Source: Aegilops tauschii subsp. strangulata (taxonomy: Eukaryota > Streptophyta > Magnoliopsida > Poales > Poaceae). From it: a stretch of 64,000 nucleotides of DNA. Under the pieces are notes generated by a model. The model was not told the origin of the DNA. It searched no databases and worked only from the letters and a program-made list of their open reading frames with translations. The translations under genes and the position numbers were made by a program. This document shows, piece by piece, positions 44,632 to 55,401 of the stretch; positions within the stretch are counted from its first letter, which is position 1, and each line of letters starts with the position of its first letter. The DNA lies in contig NC_053035.3 of NCBI RefSeq assembly GCF_002575655.3, positions 506,198,601 to 506,262,600 of the forward strand, in the 5' to 3' direction.

Positions 44632-45509
44632 AAGCGGTGATATTAGTTTGAACCTCTCTGATATCTATGTTCAACGGATCAGCGCGAGCGTTTGCAGCTG
44701 ATGAGCTGAATTTCATTTCTAATATCAGTTTGAACCTTGTAATCTTCGAATTTGAGCCATATAACTCTAACATTTTGAGCTTTTGTGGTACAATCGTTGA
44801 AATGTCATCGTATGAGACTCGTATATTGCTAGCACTATTTTGACCTTAATATGCAATGGTCTTAGATTTTATTAACCATTCTCGAATCAGTTTACCTTGT
44901 CGATCTCACAACACACGATATATATATAGCTAACTCGACTGCGATCTTCGACATTATTGCACACAGTTGGTTTCTTCCACCGTGTGCACTGTAGAGCGCA
45001 GAATTAATTATCGCACTTGAGTGTCCATCATCACCCTTCTATGTAACTTTGACCTCATCACCCAAGGGTAAACTTATGAATGAAGTCATTCCACACACTT
45101 CGTTTTTGCAAAGCTTTTTGCCAATAAATGCCCACGATTTGTCCCTCTTCTAGCTGACGAGTGGCCAAACTAGCCGGGCGGGAAGCTTGCGCGGTAAACA
45201 GCGTGGTAGCGCGGGAACAGGCTCACCGACGATACATTTGGCGCCTCTTCGAGCCCACGCGTGCGGTGCGGTGTTGTCAAGCGTGCACTGGAATCCTCCG
45301 CTATGAACGCCGTGACAAGACGTGAGGATTATAGGCCGGTCGGCCCCCATTTATTACAGCGGCAATTTAACCTACCTTGTGTCTCTTCAACCTTTCGATC
45401 GCGCCCCACCATTGCAAGAAGCACACCCACCATGAGAAATTCTTAGAGGGTATCCTGCGTGGCTCCAATGGCGCTCCGAGCAGCTGCCGACGATGAGCAG
45501 TAGTTCACC
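44632..45509. other. Flank between F-box remnant and exonuclease ORF
   Basis: 44632-44800 fits a 3' untranslated region. 44930-45010 has gcacacagtt and accgtgtgca motifs like those near the CACTA end at 46.9 kb. 45150-45480 is GC-rich and contains two very short upstream ORFs (ATG at about 45431 and 45493) before the exonuclease start. No CACTA start could be found here. Confidence 0.4.
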
Positions 45510-46187
45510 ATGCGTGCCATGGTGGACACCCACAGAAGGTTCATGGACCTCTCGGTGGTGTACACCAACGACCCGGTCTGGGTGGAGCACTCCATCCACA
45601 TCATGGAGCTGTTGCTTGCCGAGGAGAAGTACAAGGTGGTCGGGTTCGACCTCGAGTACACCCGCGCTCGTGCCGGGTCTCGTCCCAAGGTCGCCGTCAC
45701 CCAGATGTGCGTGCGCCACCACGTCCTCGTCTACCACTACTGCCTGGTCACAAGCCCTTGCGAGCGTTTCGCCAGGTTTGTCAACAGCCCCCACTACATG
45801 TTCGCTACGGTGGACATCACTAACGATGTAAAGGCGCTCGAGAATTCGGGCACCGCCTGCCTGAATCTTGTCGACATCCAAGGCCAATACAAGATCTGGG
45901 GCAGCAAGGAGCATGAGAAGGACTCACTGGTTCACCTCGCCGAGGCCATCATCGACCCCTACTACAGAGACATGAAGGATTCGTGCAACAAGGACAAGCG
46001 TGCCTGGCACTCGGCCTGGATGGAGAAACTCGACAAAGCTCACGTCGTGTACGCGGCCAAGGAGGCATACACGAGCTACGTCATATACAGGCGGATTGTT
46101 GACATGAGGAAGTGCCTCCTTCCCCAAAACGGCCAGGGATCCAGCCGGAAGCAGAGCAATGGCAAGCGTCGTCGCAACAATAAGTAG
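45510..46187 (+). CDS. WRN-like 3'-5' exonuclease domain protein
   Basis: An uninterrupted 225-residue frame resembles the DEDDy 3'-5' exonuclease domain of plant Werner-exonuclease-like proteins, which trim single-stranded ends of DNA or RNA. ExoI is VVGFDLEYT with D47 and E49. ExoII is ITNDVKAL with D106. ExoIII is YAAKEAY with Y181, but position 185 is Glu where the metal-binding Asp is expected. The C-terminus is basic (GKRRRNNK), a possible nuclear signal. The first Met gives the usual short N-terminus; an in-frame M at residue 4 is an alternative. It lies about 150 bp from the start of CACTA-like subterminal repeats and may be a host fragment carried by that element. Activity is doubtful because of the D-to-E change. 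Confidence 0.75.
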   Translation: MRAMVDTHRRFMDLSVVYTNDPVWVEHSIHIMELLLAEEKYKVVGFDLEYTRARAGSRPKVAVTQMCVRHHVLVYHYCLVTSPCERFARFVNSPHYMFATVDITNDVKALENSGTACLNLVDIQGQYKIWGSKEHEKDSLVHLAEAIIDPYYRDMKDSCNKDKRAWHSAWMEKLDKAHVVYAAKEAYTSYVIYRRIVDMRKCLLPQNGQGSSRKQSNGKRRRNNK

Positions 46188-46329
46188 ATGATTAGATCCT
46201 CGTTTCTCCTACTTTAGTATGCATGTAATTGCTTTCTTTGGTGTGTGGAAATGTTATGTGTGTAGTCACTTGTGTAATTGTATGCTTAATTAGGTTATGC
46301 AATGCTGTCTTTTTAAGTATATCTGTTGA

Positions 46330-46964
46330 TGCTCTGTAGACAGAGCGTAGATGTTGTGCGGACAAAGAAAATCAAATCGCACACGGACTAAACAATGGAA
46401 CCCGTCGGTGATGTTTTCATCAATCACTCACAATTGTATACCAGCAATCTTTGCTCACAACACACACGGCTTGTTACCAGTAATCGTCTGTGTTGTTATC
46501 GGTCTTCGCACATGTTTCGGATTACAGACCTGTTTGCCTCGTATCACACACATCTTGTTCATTTGAACCGTTTCTGTTCTCATGTCTCAACGCAAACAGT
46601 TCATCCGAGTGAACCGCATGCCGTATATCGCACACACCTTTGATCTGGCTGACCGTTTCTTTTGTGTTGCCTAATCACAAACAGTTCATCCGAGTGAACC
46701 GTATGCTGTACATTGCAAACACCTTCATATGGCTGCCCGTTTCTTTTGTTCCTCCTCATCGCAAACGGTTAATTGAGCTGAACCGTATGCCCTGCATCAC
46801 ACACGCAACTAAAATCTGAACCGTGTTTGATGCATCGTCCATCGCAAACGTTTTGCACCTTTTTGACGGTTTTTTACACCACCATTTGCGATTATGGCAT
46901 CGCACACAGTTCCGTCGAAGGATCTCTGATCGTCGTGTCGCGTTAGCAGCATCCTGCAGTAGTG
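46330..46964. mobile_element. End of a second CACTA-like element
   Basis: The right border at 46964 reads, in complement, CACTACTGCAGGATGCTG. Inside it, motifs such as tcgcaaacggtt, gaaccgtatgc and tcgcacacagtt recur on both strands to about 46330, as in CACTA subterminal regions. The border cuts the Copia integrase frame after GYPKET. No partner terminus was found to the left, so the element is probably truncated. The exonuclease ORF may belong to it. Confidence 0.6.
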
Positions 46965-47958
46965 GTACCAAACAGTTTCTTTTGGATATCCTACGAAGGC
47001 ACACTTGTCCGATTTGGGTTCGAGCTTATCAGGCTGAAGCCTTTTCACATAAGCATCGCAACCTGAAACTTTAAGAAACGATAGCTTAGGTATCTTGCCG
47101 AACCATAGTTCATACGGTGTCGTCTCAACGGATTTAGATGGTGCCCTATTTAACGTGAATGCAGCTGTCTCTAATGCATAACCCCAAAACGATAGTGGTA
47201 AATCGGTAAGAGACATCATAGATCGCACCATATCCAATAAAGTACGGTTACGACGTTCGGACACACCATTACGCTGTGGTGTTGGCATGAGTTGTGAAAC
47301 TATTCCACATTGTTTTAAATGAAGGCCAAACTCGTAACTCAAATATTCGCCTCCGTGATCAGATAGTAGAAACTTTATTTTCTTGTTACGATGATTCTCC
47401 ACTTCACTTTGAAATTCGTTGAACTTTTTAAATGTTTCAGACTTGTGTTTTATCAAGTAGATATACCCATATCTGCTCACATCATATGTGAAGGTCAGAA
47501 AATAACGATACCCTCTGCGAGCCTCAACACTTAATGGACCGCATACATCGGTATCTATTATTTCCAATAAGTCAGCGGCTCGCTCCATTTTTTCGGAGAA
47601 ACGGAGTCTTAGTCATCTTGCCCATGAGGCATGGTTCACAAGCATCAAATGATTCATAATCAAGTGATTCCAAAAGTCCATCCGCATGGAGTTTCTTCAT
47701 GCGCTTTACACCAATATGATCTAAACAGCAGTGCCACAAATATGTTGCACTATCATTATCAACTTTGCATCTTTTGGCATCAATATTATGAATATGCGTA
47801 TCACTGCGATCGAGATTCAATAAACCATTTATATTGAGTGTATGACCATAGAAGGTTTTGTTCATGTAAACAGAATAACAATTATTCTTTGACTTAAATG
47901 AGTAACCGTATTGCAATAAACATGATCCAATCATATTCATGCTCAACGCAAACACCAA
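46965..47958 (-). pseudogene. Copia GAG-pre-integrase and integrase core
   Basis: 47958-47572 contains the HHCC zinc-binding pre-integrase part (LWHCCLDHIGVKRMKKLH, CEPCLMGK). 47588-46965 contains the integrase core with the DDE residues in DTDVCGP, LLSDHGGEY and VSERRNRTLLDM, ending at GYPKET. Integrase joins the element DNA to the host chromosome. The two parts are in different frames, some residues are missing before TPQRNG, and the remainder of pol is gone. The last 50 codons of the open frame (46964-46809) belong to the CACTA end and not to this protein. Confidence 0.85.
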
Positions 47959-49001
47959 ATAACATTTATTTTAGGTTCAACACTAATCCCGAAGGTAAAG
48001 GGAGTGTGCGATGGTGATCTTATCAACCTTGGAATCACTTCCAACACAAATTGTGACCTCGCCCTTACTAGGATCTGTTCATTCTGCAACTCCTGCTTCG
48101 AGTTACCAATCTTAGCAACTGAACCGGTATCCAATACCCACGGGCTACTATGAACACTAGTAAAGTACACATCAATAATATGTATATGAAATATACCTTT
48201 GTTCACTTTGCCATCCTTCTTATCCGCCAAGTTTTTGGCGCAGTTCCGCTTCCAGTGACCATTTCCTTTGCAGTAGAAGCACTCAGTTTCAGGTTTGGGT
48301 CTAGCTTTGGGCTTCTTCACGGGAGTGGCAACTTGCTTGCCATTCTTCTTGAAGTTCCCTTTCTTTCCCTTGCCATTTTTCTTGAAACTAGTGTTCTTGT
48401 TTAACTATCAACACTTGATGCTGTTTCTTGATTTCTACCTTCGCTGATTTCAGCATCGCGAAGAGCTTGGGAATCGTTTTCGTTATCCCTTGCATATTAT
48501 AGTTCATCACGAAGTTCTAGTAACTTGTTGATAGTGACTAGAGAACTCTGTCAACCACTATCTTATATGGAAGATTAAACTCCCACTTGATTCAAGCGAT
48601 TGTAGTACCCAGACATTCTGAGCACATGCTCACTAGCTGAGCTATTCTCCTCCATTTTGTAGGCAAAGTACTTGTTAGAGGTCTCATACCTCTTAACACG
48701 GGCATGCGTCTAAAATATCATTTTCAGCTCTTGGAACATCTCATATGCTCCATGTCGTTCAAATCATTTTTGAAGTTCCGTTCTAAGCCGTAAAGCATGG
48801 TGCACTAAACTATCAAGCAATCATCATACCGAGCTTGTCAAACGTTCATAACGTCTGCATCTGCTCCTGCAATAGGCCTGTCACCTAGCGGTGCATCAAG
48901 GACATAATTCTTCTGTGCAGCAATGTGGATAATCCTCAGATCACGGACCCAGTCCACATCATTGCTACTATCATCTTTCAACTTAGTTTTCTTTAGGAAC
49001 A
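47943..49001 (-). pseudogene. Copia gag and protease start
   Basis: Near 49001 a frame starts MFLKKTKLKDDSS and gives VDWVRDLRIIHIA and YVLDAPLGDRP, typical of the N-terminal gag of Angela/BARE elements. It is broken by a stop at about 48842 and several indels. 48320-47943 has the CCHC knuckle CFYCKGNGHWKRNC and the protease site WVLDTGS. The gag packages RNA and the protease matures it. The frame is too damaged to give a capsid. Confidence 0.8.
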
Positions 49002-50255
49002 TATAAAAAACAGGGGAGCTATACGCGAGCTATTGATCTACAACATAGATATGCAAATACTATCAGGACTAAGTTCATGATAAATTAAGTTCAGTTAATC
49101 ATATTACTTAAGAACTCCCACTTAGATAGACATCCCACAAGTCATCTAAATGATCACGTGATCCATATCAACTAAACCATGTCCGATCATCACGTGAGAT
49201 GGAGTAGTCTTCAATGGTGAACATCTCTATGTTGATCATATGTACTATATGATTCACGTTTGACCTTTCGGTCTCCAGTGTTCCGAGGCCATGTCTGCAC
49301 ATGCTAGGATCGTCAAGTTTAACCCGAGTATTCCGCATGTGCAAAACTGTCTTGCACCCGTTGTATGTGAATGTAGAGCTTATCACACCCGATCATCATG
49401 TGGTGTCTCGGCACGACGAACTGTCGCAACGATGCATACTCAGGGAGAACACTTATACCTTGAATTTTAGTAAGGGATCATCTTATAATGCTACCGACGT
49501 ACTAAGCAAAATAAGATGCATAAAAGATAAACATCAAATGCAATCAAAATATGTGACATGATATGGCCATCATCATCTTGTGCCTTTGATCTCCATCTCC
49601 AAAGCACTGTCATGATCTCCATCGTCACTGGCTTGACACCTTGATCTCCATCGTAGCGTCATGGTCGTCTCGCCAACTATTGCTTCTACAACTATCGCTA
49701 ACGCATAGTGATAAAACAAAGCAATTACATGGCGTTTGCATTTCATACAATAAAGCAACAACCATAAGGCTCCTACCAATTGCCGATAACTTTTACAAAA
49801 CATGATCATTTCATACAATAACGTATATCACATCATGTCTTGACCATATCACATCACAACATGCCCTGCAAAAACAACTTAGATGTCCTCTACTTTGTTG
49901 TTGCAAGTTTTACGTGGCTGCTATGGGCTTCAAGCAAGAACTGTTCTTACCTACGCATCAAAACCACAATGGTGATTTATCAAGTTTTCTGTTTTAACCT
50001 TCAACAAGGACCGGCCGCAGTCAAATTCGATTCAACTAAAGTTGGAGAAACAGACACCCACCAGCCACCTTTATGCAAAACTAGTTGCATGTCTGGTGGT
50101 GGAACCGGTCTCATGAACGTGGTCATGTAAGGTTGGTCCGGGCTGCTTCATCCAACAATAACGCCGAATCGAAATAAGACGTTGGTGGTAAGCAGTATGA
50201 GGATCACCGCCCACAACTCTTTGTGTTCTACTCGTGTATATCATCTACGCATAGA
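49002..50255. other. Copia leader region
   Basis: Untranslated DNA between primer-binding site and gag on the minus strand. Short ORFs in either direction show no domain. Confidence 0.55.
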
Positions 50256-50271
50256 CCTGGCTCGGATGCCA
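50256..50271 (-). other. Copia primer-binding site
   Basis: The minus strand reads TGGCATCCGAGCCAGG next to the LTR end. The Angela/BARE site for initiator Met-tRNA reads TGGTATCAGAGC, so 10 of 12 positions agree. Confidence 0.7.
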
Positions 50272-50272
50272 C

Positions 50273-51281
50273 TGATGGGAAATGTAGCATGCAATTTCAA
50301 AAATTTCCTACGCTCACGCAAGATCTATCTAGGAGATGCATAGCAACGAGAGGGGGAGAGTGTGTCCACGTACCCTCGTAGACCGAAAGCGGAAGCATTT
50401 GACAACGCGGTTGATGTAGTCGAACTTCTTCTCGTTCCGACCGATCATGTACCGAACTTACGGCACCTCCGAGTTCTGCACACGTTTAGCTCGATGACGT
50501 CCCTCGAACTCTTGATCCAGCAAAGTGTCGAGGGAGAGTTCCGTCAGCATGAAATCATGGTGATGGTGATGGTGAAGTAATCTGCGCAGGGCTTCGCCTA
50601 AGCACTACGTGAATATGACCGGAGGCGTAAACTGTGGAGAGGGGCGCCGCACACGGCTTGGAATCAATGTTATGTGTTCTAGCGGTGCCCCCTCCTCATA
50701 ATATTGGTTGGAGGGGAGGAGAGGCAGCCAAGGGGGAGCCCCAAGTAGGAGGAATCCTACTTAGGCGCCTCCCAATTCGGCCTCCCCCTTCCATATTCAT
50801 CCAGAGGGGGAAAGAAGGAGGAGGGAGGAGAGAAGGAAGGGGAAGGCCGAATTGCTCCCCTTTCTTTCTCTCTTCCTCTCTTTCCTTCCCCCCTTATTTG
50901 GCCTACATGGGGCGCACCAGCCCCCTAGGGGCTGTTCTGTCCCCTTCTTGGACATTAGGCCCATGTAGTTGCCGGGGGAATGCCCGGAACCCCTTCCGAT
51001 GACCCGATATGTACCTCGTACCCCCAGAACACTTCCGGTCTCCGAATATCATCGTCCTATATATGAATATTTACCTTTCGACCATTTCGAGACTCCTCGT
51101 CATGTCCGTGATATCATCCGGGACTCGGAACAACATTCAGTCACCAAATCACATAACTCATATAATACAAAATCATCATCGAACGTTAAGAGTGCGGACC
51201 CTACGGGTTTGAGAACTATGTAGACGTGACCGAGACACCTCTCCGGTCAATAACCAATAGCGGAACCTGGATGCTCATATT
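50273..51281 (-). repeat. Copia 5' LTR, U5-side part
   Basis: It reads as the complement of an Angela/BARE LTR end (start tgatgggaaatgtagcatgc). It breaks at the LINE target duplication 51267-51281. Confidence 0.85.
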
Positions 51282-51462
51282 TTTTTTGACTGGAAACTGT
51301 GAGGCAACAGCCCCACAGTACTTTATTAAAACTCAAGCAACCAACAAAGTACAAAAGGTTCTGGTAAGAAAAGAGAAAACTACTCACCTAAAGAATCAGG
51401 CTACTTACCTGTGGCCCTATGTACAAATTTACAAAGTGGGCAACATAAATACAAACAGCCAG

Positions 51463-54400
51463 TTAGGGCAGAGAATTAATCCAATGTAGCAGCAAAGGTT
51501 TTAAACTAGACTTAAATCTGTGGGAGAGCAAAGTTATATCATGGATGAAATTTCTCCTCCATGCTGCGAAGGTATGTCTCTCATTTCTGAAGATTCTTCC
51601 ATTCCTCAATAACCAGACATTCCAAGCTGCAAGATAAACAACCTCCTTGAAAAAAGGCTGACCAAAACTCTTCCTCGCAGCAATGAGACACTCAGAAGGA
51701 GACAGACCAGCAAGCCATTGAATTTTCAAATAATTCCAGACTCTTGAGTTGAATTGGCAGGTGAAGAAAAGGTGCATTCTGTCCTCATGGGCTTGTGCAG
51801 GGCATAAGGGACAAGTGTTGTCCTCCTGCGGTGATCTCCAGTGCCTCCTAACCAGGAGATCACGGGTGTTGAGTCTATCATTAAGCATCAACCATGCAAA
51901 CACCTTAATCTTCATTGTTGATCTACTCTCCCAGATCCATTTGGCCGGCATATCAACAGGAATATGGGCATGCATCGTTGCATAGTAACTTTTGGCAGAA
52001 AATTTTCCTTTGCTAGGGATCCATGACCAAGAATCGTTGATACTTTCATCAATATCCATATGAGCCAAACCATTTTGTACTGTGATGATTTCGTCCATTG
52101 CTTCTGGTGATAAAGGCAGATGGAAGAGCTCTGACATATCAAGGGTGTTGAGGACATCTCTGACAGAGACCTTATCATCAATTGCAAAAGAGAAAAGCCT
52201 AGGAAACCTTTCTTTGAGAGGAGTAGAGGATCCCAAAAATACCCAGGCATCAAACCTGAAGAGAACAGAGTCCCCCATGTTGATCGTCACCTCACAGTTT
52301 AATTATATCCCTCCACCAATAGGAGCCACACAGTACTGTTCCATGGGGCACCACTCCATCATAATAAGTGTTCCATATGAGAGACACCCATGGGATATTA
52401 GCTTTATTATAAAACTTGAACAGGTGTTTGGTAAGGAGGGCTCTGTTTTGGATATTCAAGTTTATAACCCCCATGCCACCTTTATCTTTAGGCCTACATA
52501 CTAAAGGCCAAGCTGCCAAGGATTGTCTGGGAGTGTCAGAGTTTCCCCTCCATAAGCACTGTCTCATAATTCTCTCTAGTTGTTTGATGATACCAGCTGG
52601 CAGGCGTAAACTACAAAGGAAGTATATGGGCAAAGAGGATAATACAGATTGGAGCAATTGCAATCTTGCTCCCTGATTAAGGAGACATGAGCTGGCAGAC
52701 AATCTTCTTTCAACCCTGTCCACCACTGGGAACAAATCTTGAATTGTTGGCTTGGAGGTGCCCACAGGAAGCCCAAGATAGGTAAAAGGAAGGGTTCCAA
52801 CCTGACAACCAAAAATAGCAGCCAAGCGTGCAGTTTCTGCCTCATCCACATTAATGGGCAGAATACATGATTTATGAAAATTGACTCTAAGACCAGTGGA
52901 GGCATGAAAATCCTGGAGCATATCTTTAAGATCCAGGAGTTGTGAATCAACAGCAGGAACAATGAGGAGAGTATCATCAGCATACTGAACAATAGGAAAT
53001 TCTTTATCATGTGTTTCAATGGGTAAAGAAATCACTCCATTTCTCAGCATATCATTCACCAAAGTTTGTAACAAATCGGCAGTAAGAACAAATAGGAGGG
53101 GTGATAAAGGATCCCCCTGCCTCACACCCCTTTTACAGATAAATTGTTTTCCAGGAACTCCATTCAAGATAACAGAAGAGGTACCAGATGACAAGAGCTC
53201 TTTAATCTAGCCAATCCATTTACTATCAAAACCTTTATGATGCAGAAGTTTGAGGATAAGGTCATGCTCCACTGTATCAAAGGCCTTTGCAAAATCCAGT
53301 TTGAGAATCAAAATGGGCTTTTTGGATTTACCGCACTGATGGATGTACTCCAGAGTCCAAGCAATGCAGTCCTGTATAGACCTAGACTTAAGAAACCCAT
53401 ATTGATTTTTGTGAATGCATCTCAGGATAACCTGCTGCAACCTATTGGCTAGGAGCTTTGTCAGGAATTTCAAGCAGGTGTTTGTTAGAGAAATGAGCCT
53501 GAAATCATTGGGACCCTCAGGTGAGAGTTTTTTGGGGATTAAAGTGATCAGAGACCCATTGATGTTACTAATTGTAATCTTGCCATCATAAAAATCCTAG
53601 AAGAGCTGCAAAAAATCTTGCTTGATGATGTGCCAACATCTCTTCACAAACAAACCTGTAAAACCATCAGGGCCAGGTGCTCTATCAGTGGGCAGAGATT
53701 TGAGAACTTCATTTATTTCATCCTCAGAAAAGGGTCAGACAAGTTGTTCAGACCTTCCACGGGCTCAATCAATGAACCTAGATCAAATTTCATATCAATC
53801 CCTGTAGAAACACCCATTCGCTCTTTAAAAGTGCCCTACAACATACCAGCCATTTGTTGATGATCAGAGACAACATTTCCATCATCATCTTGCAGGGAGG
53901 AAATAGAGTTTCTACTAAACCTTTCAGTGTCCATTACTTGAAAGAATTTTGAGTTCTCCTCCCCAACTTTGATCCATCTGATAGTGCATCTTTGTTTCCA
54001 ATAAATAAACTGCAAATGGAGAAGGTCCTCAACATGGAGCTTCACAATTTTCCTGAAATTGAACTCAGGTCTGGTTAGAGTCCTCAATTCTTCCATGTTA
54101 TCAAAAAACATAACCACCTGATTACAAGCTTCAATGGCCTTCTTGAGCTTAGACAGACTGATGTACCAATGCTTAAGAGCATATCTCAATCGTTTGAACT
54201 TTTCAGTTAACCTGGCTGCAGAATTAGATTTCATTGTGGGAGCATTCCATGACTGCTCCACACATTCAAAGAAACCAGGTAAATCCACCCAATAGTTTTC
54301 AAATCTAAAGATCCTAGCCTTGGGTATGGTGGTTGCAATTGAAACTACATAGGGGACATGATCAGAGGCAGTTCGTGCAAGTGGGCGGACCATTGTGTTG

Positions 54401-55056
54401 GGATAATCATTGATCCAAGTGGAGGAAGTAAAGAACCAATCCAGTTGTTCCAGCAGTGGATTTTCTTGCATGTTGGGCCAAGTGTAAGATCTTCCTTTTA
54501 GAGGCAACTCAAGAAGGCCAAGACTACCAATTATCTCATTAAAGAGGAACATATTATTAATATCTCCACCTGGCAAATTTCTGTTATCAGGGGATCTTAT
54601 GAAATTAAAGTCTCCCACGAGAAGCCAATTATCATCCACTGGGATATGTAAGTTGTAAAGCCACTGAACAAAGTCATCTCGAGCTGGTCCTTGACAAGGT
54701 CCATAGACATTAACCAAAGTCCAAATACTTGCATTGTGCACGGATGTAAAAGAAACTATAACACCAAAAGGCTTTGTATCCACCAGCATGCTAGAGAAAA
54801 CACTAGAACACCACAACACAAGAATGCCACCAGAGGCCCCAACAGAGGGTGAGTACACAAAGTTATCAAACCGTCTGGGGCAAAACTTTCTTATTGCTCG
54901 CTGATCAAAGAAATCGCATTTGGTTTCTTGCAAACAGATAACAGAGCATTGGCTTTCCTCTATTTTAGCTCTAACACTTCTCTGTCTGTCCTCTGAATTT
55001 TGGCCTCTCACATTCCAACAAAGCACTTTCCAGTCTCTTGTTTGTTGTGAATTCAT
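51463..55056 (-). pseudogene. LINE ORF2: endonuclease and reverse transcriptase
   Basis: It starts MNSQQTRDWKVLCWNVRG. The APE endonuclease has ICLQETK, WLLVGDFNF and a C-terminal SDHVP. The reverse transcriptase has PGPDGFTG, ILKLDFAKAFDTVEH, GVRQGDPLSPLLF and the catalytic YADD (VQYADDTLLIV). The C-terminus has FAWLMLNDRLNTRDLL and the zinc motif CPLCPAQAHEDRMHLFFTC. The protein nicks DNA and copies its RNA at the nick. Breaks: TAG codons at about 53836, 53597 and 53207, and frame changes near 53730 and 52290. It is not translatable as one chain. Confidence 0.9.
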
Positions 55057-55401
55057 TAATAAACATTAATGGAGAGGCAAATATAATAGTTCACTGCATA
55101 ACAACAAAACAAAAGCCTAATATATAAAGTATCACCCCAGGATAAAGTGCAGGCAGCAAGTAGAGAGGAAAGTACGTTCAGACAACTAGCATGACAAGGG
55201 ACATGCCTCCCTATATGACAATAAAGATAACTAATCATCATTTGAAACTGAAGAGGGCGGGGCAGCATCTGAAGAAGCCGTAAGCTTCTCCACTGTCAGC
55301 TTCTCCGGTGGCACTCCAAGCACAGCTCCAATCTGCTAGAGCAAAGCAATTGGCGTCGGTGGTAGAGCTTGACCATGAGGGTTGGCATCTTCTGGCTGAT
55401 T
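55057..55401. other. Spacer between LINE ORF1 and ORF2
   Basis: The two ORFs are separated by about 345 bp. The minus strand here holds no long frame, and ORF1 ends TPSN at 55402. Confidence 0.6.

Noticed and set aside
45000..45012. Possible second CACTA terminus (cactgtagagcgc)
   Set aside because: It does not match CACTACTGCAGG closely enough and no flanking gta duplication is present.
45387..45914. Minus-strand ORF of 175 codons
   Set aside because: It is antisense to the exonuclease ORF, which has the DEDD motifs.
46809..46964. C-terminal extension of the Copia integrase
   Set aside because: Family similarity ends at GYPKET; the remaining codons are the terminal repeat of a CACTA element.
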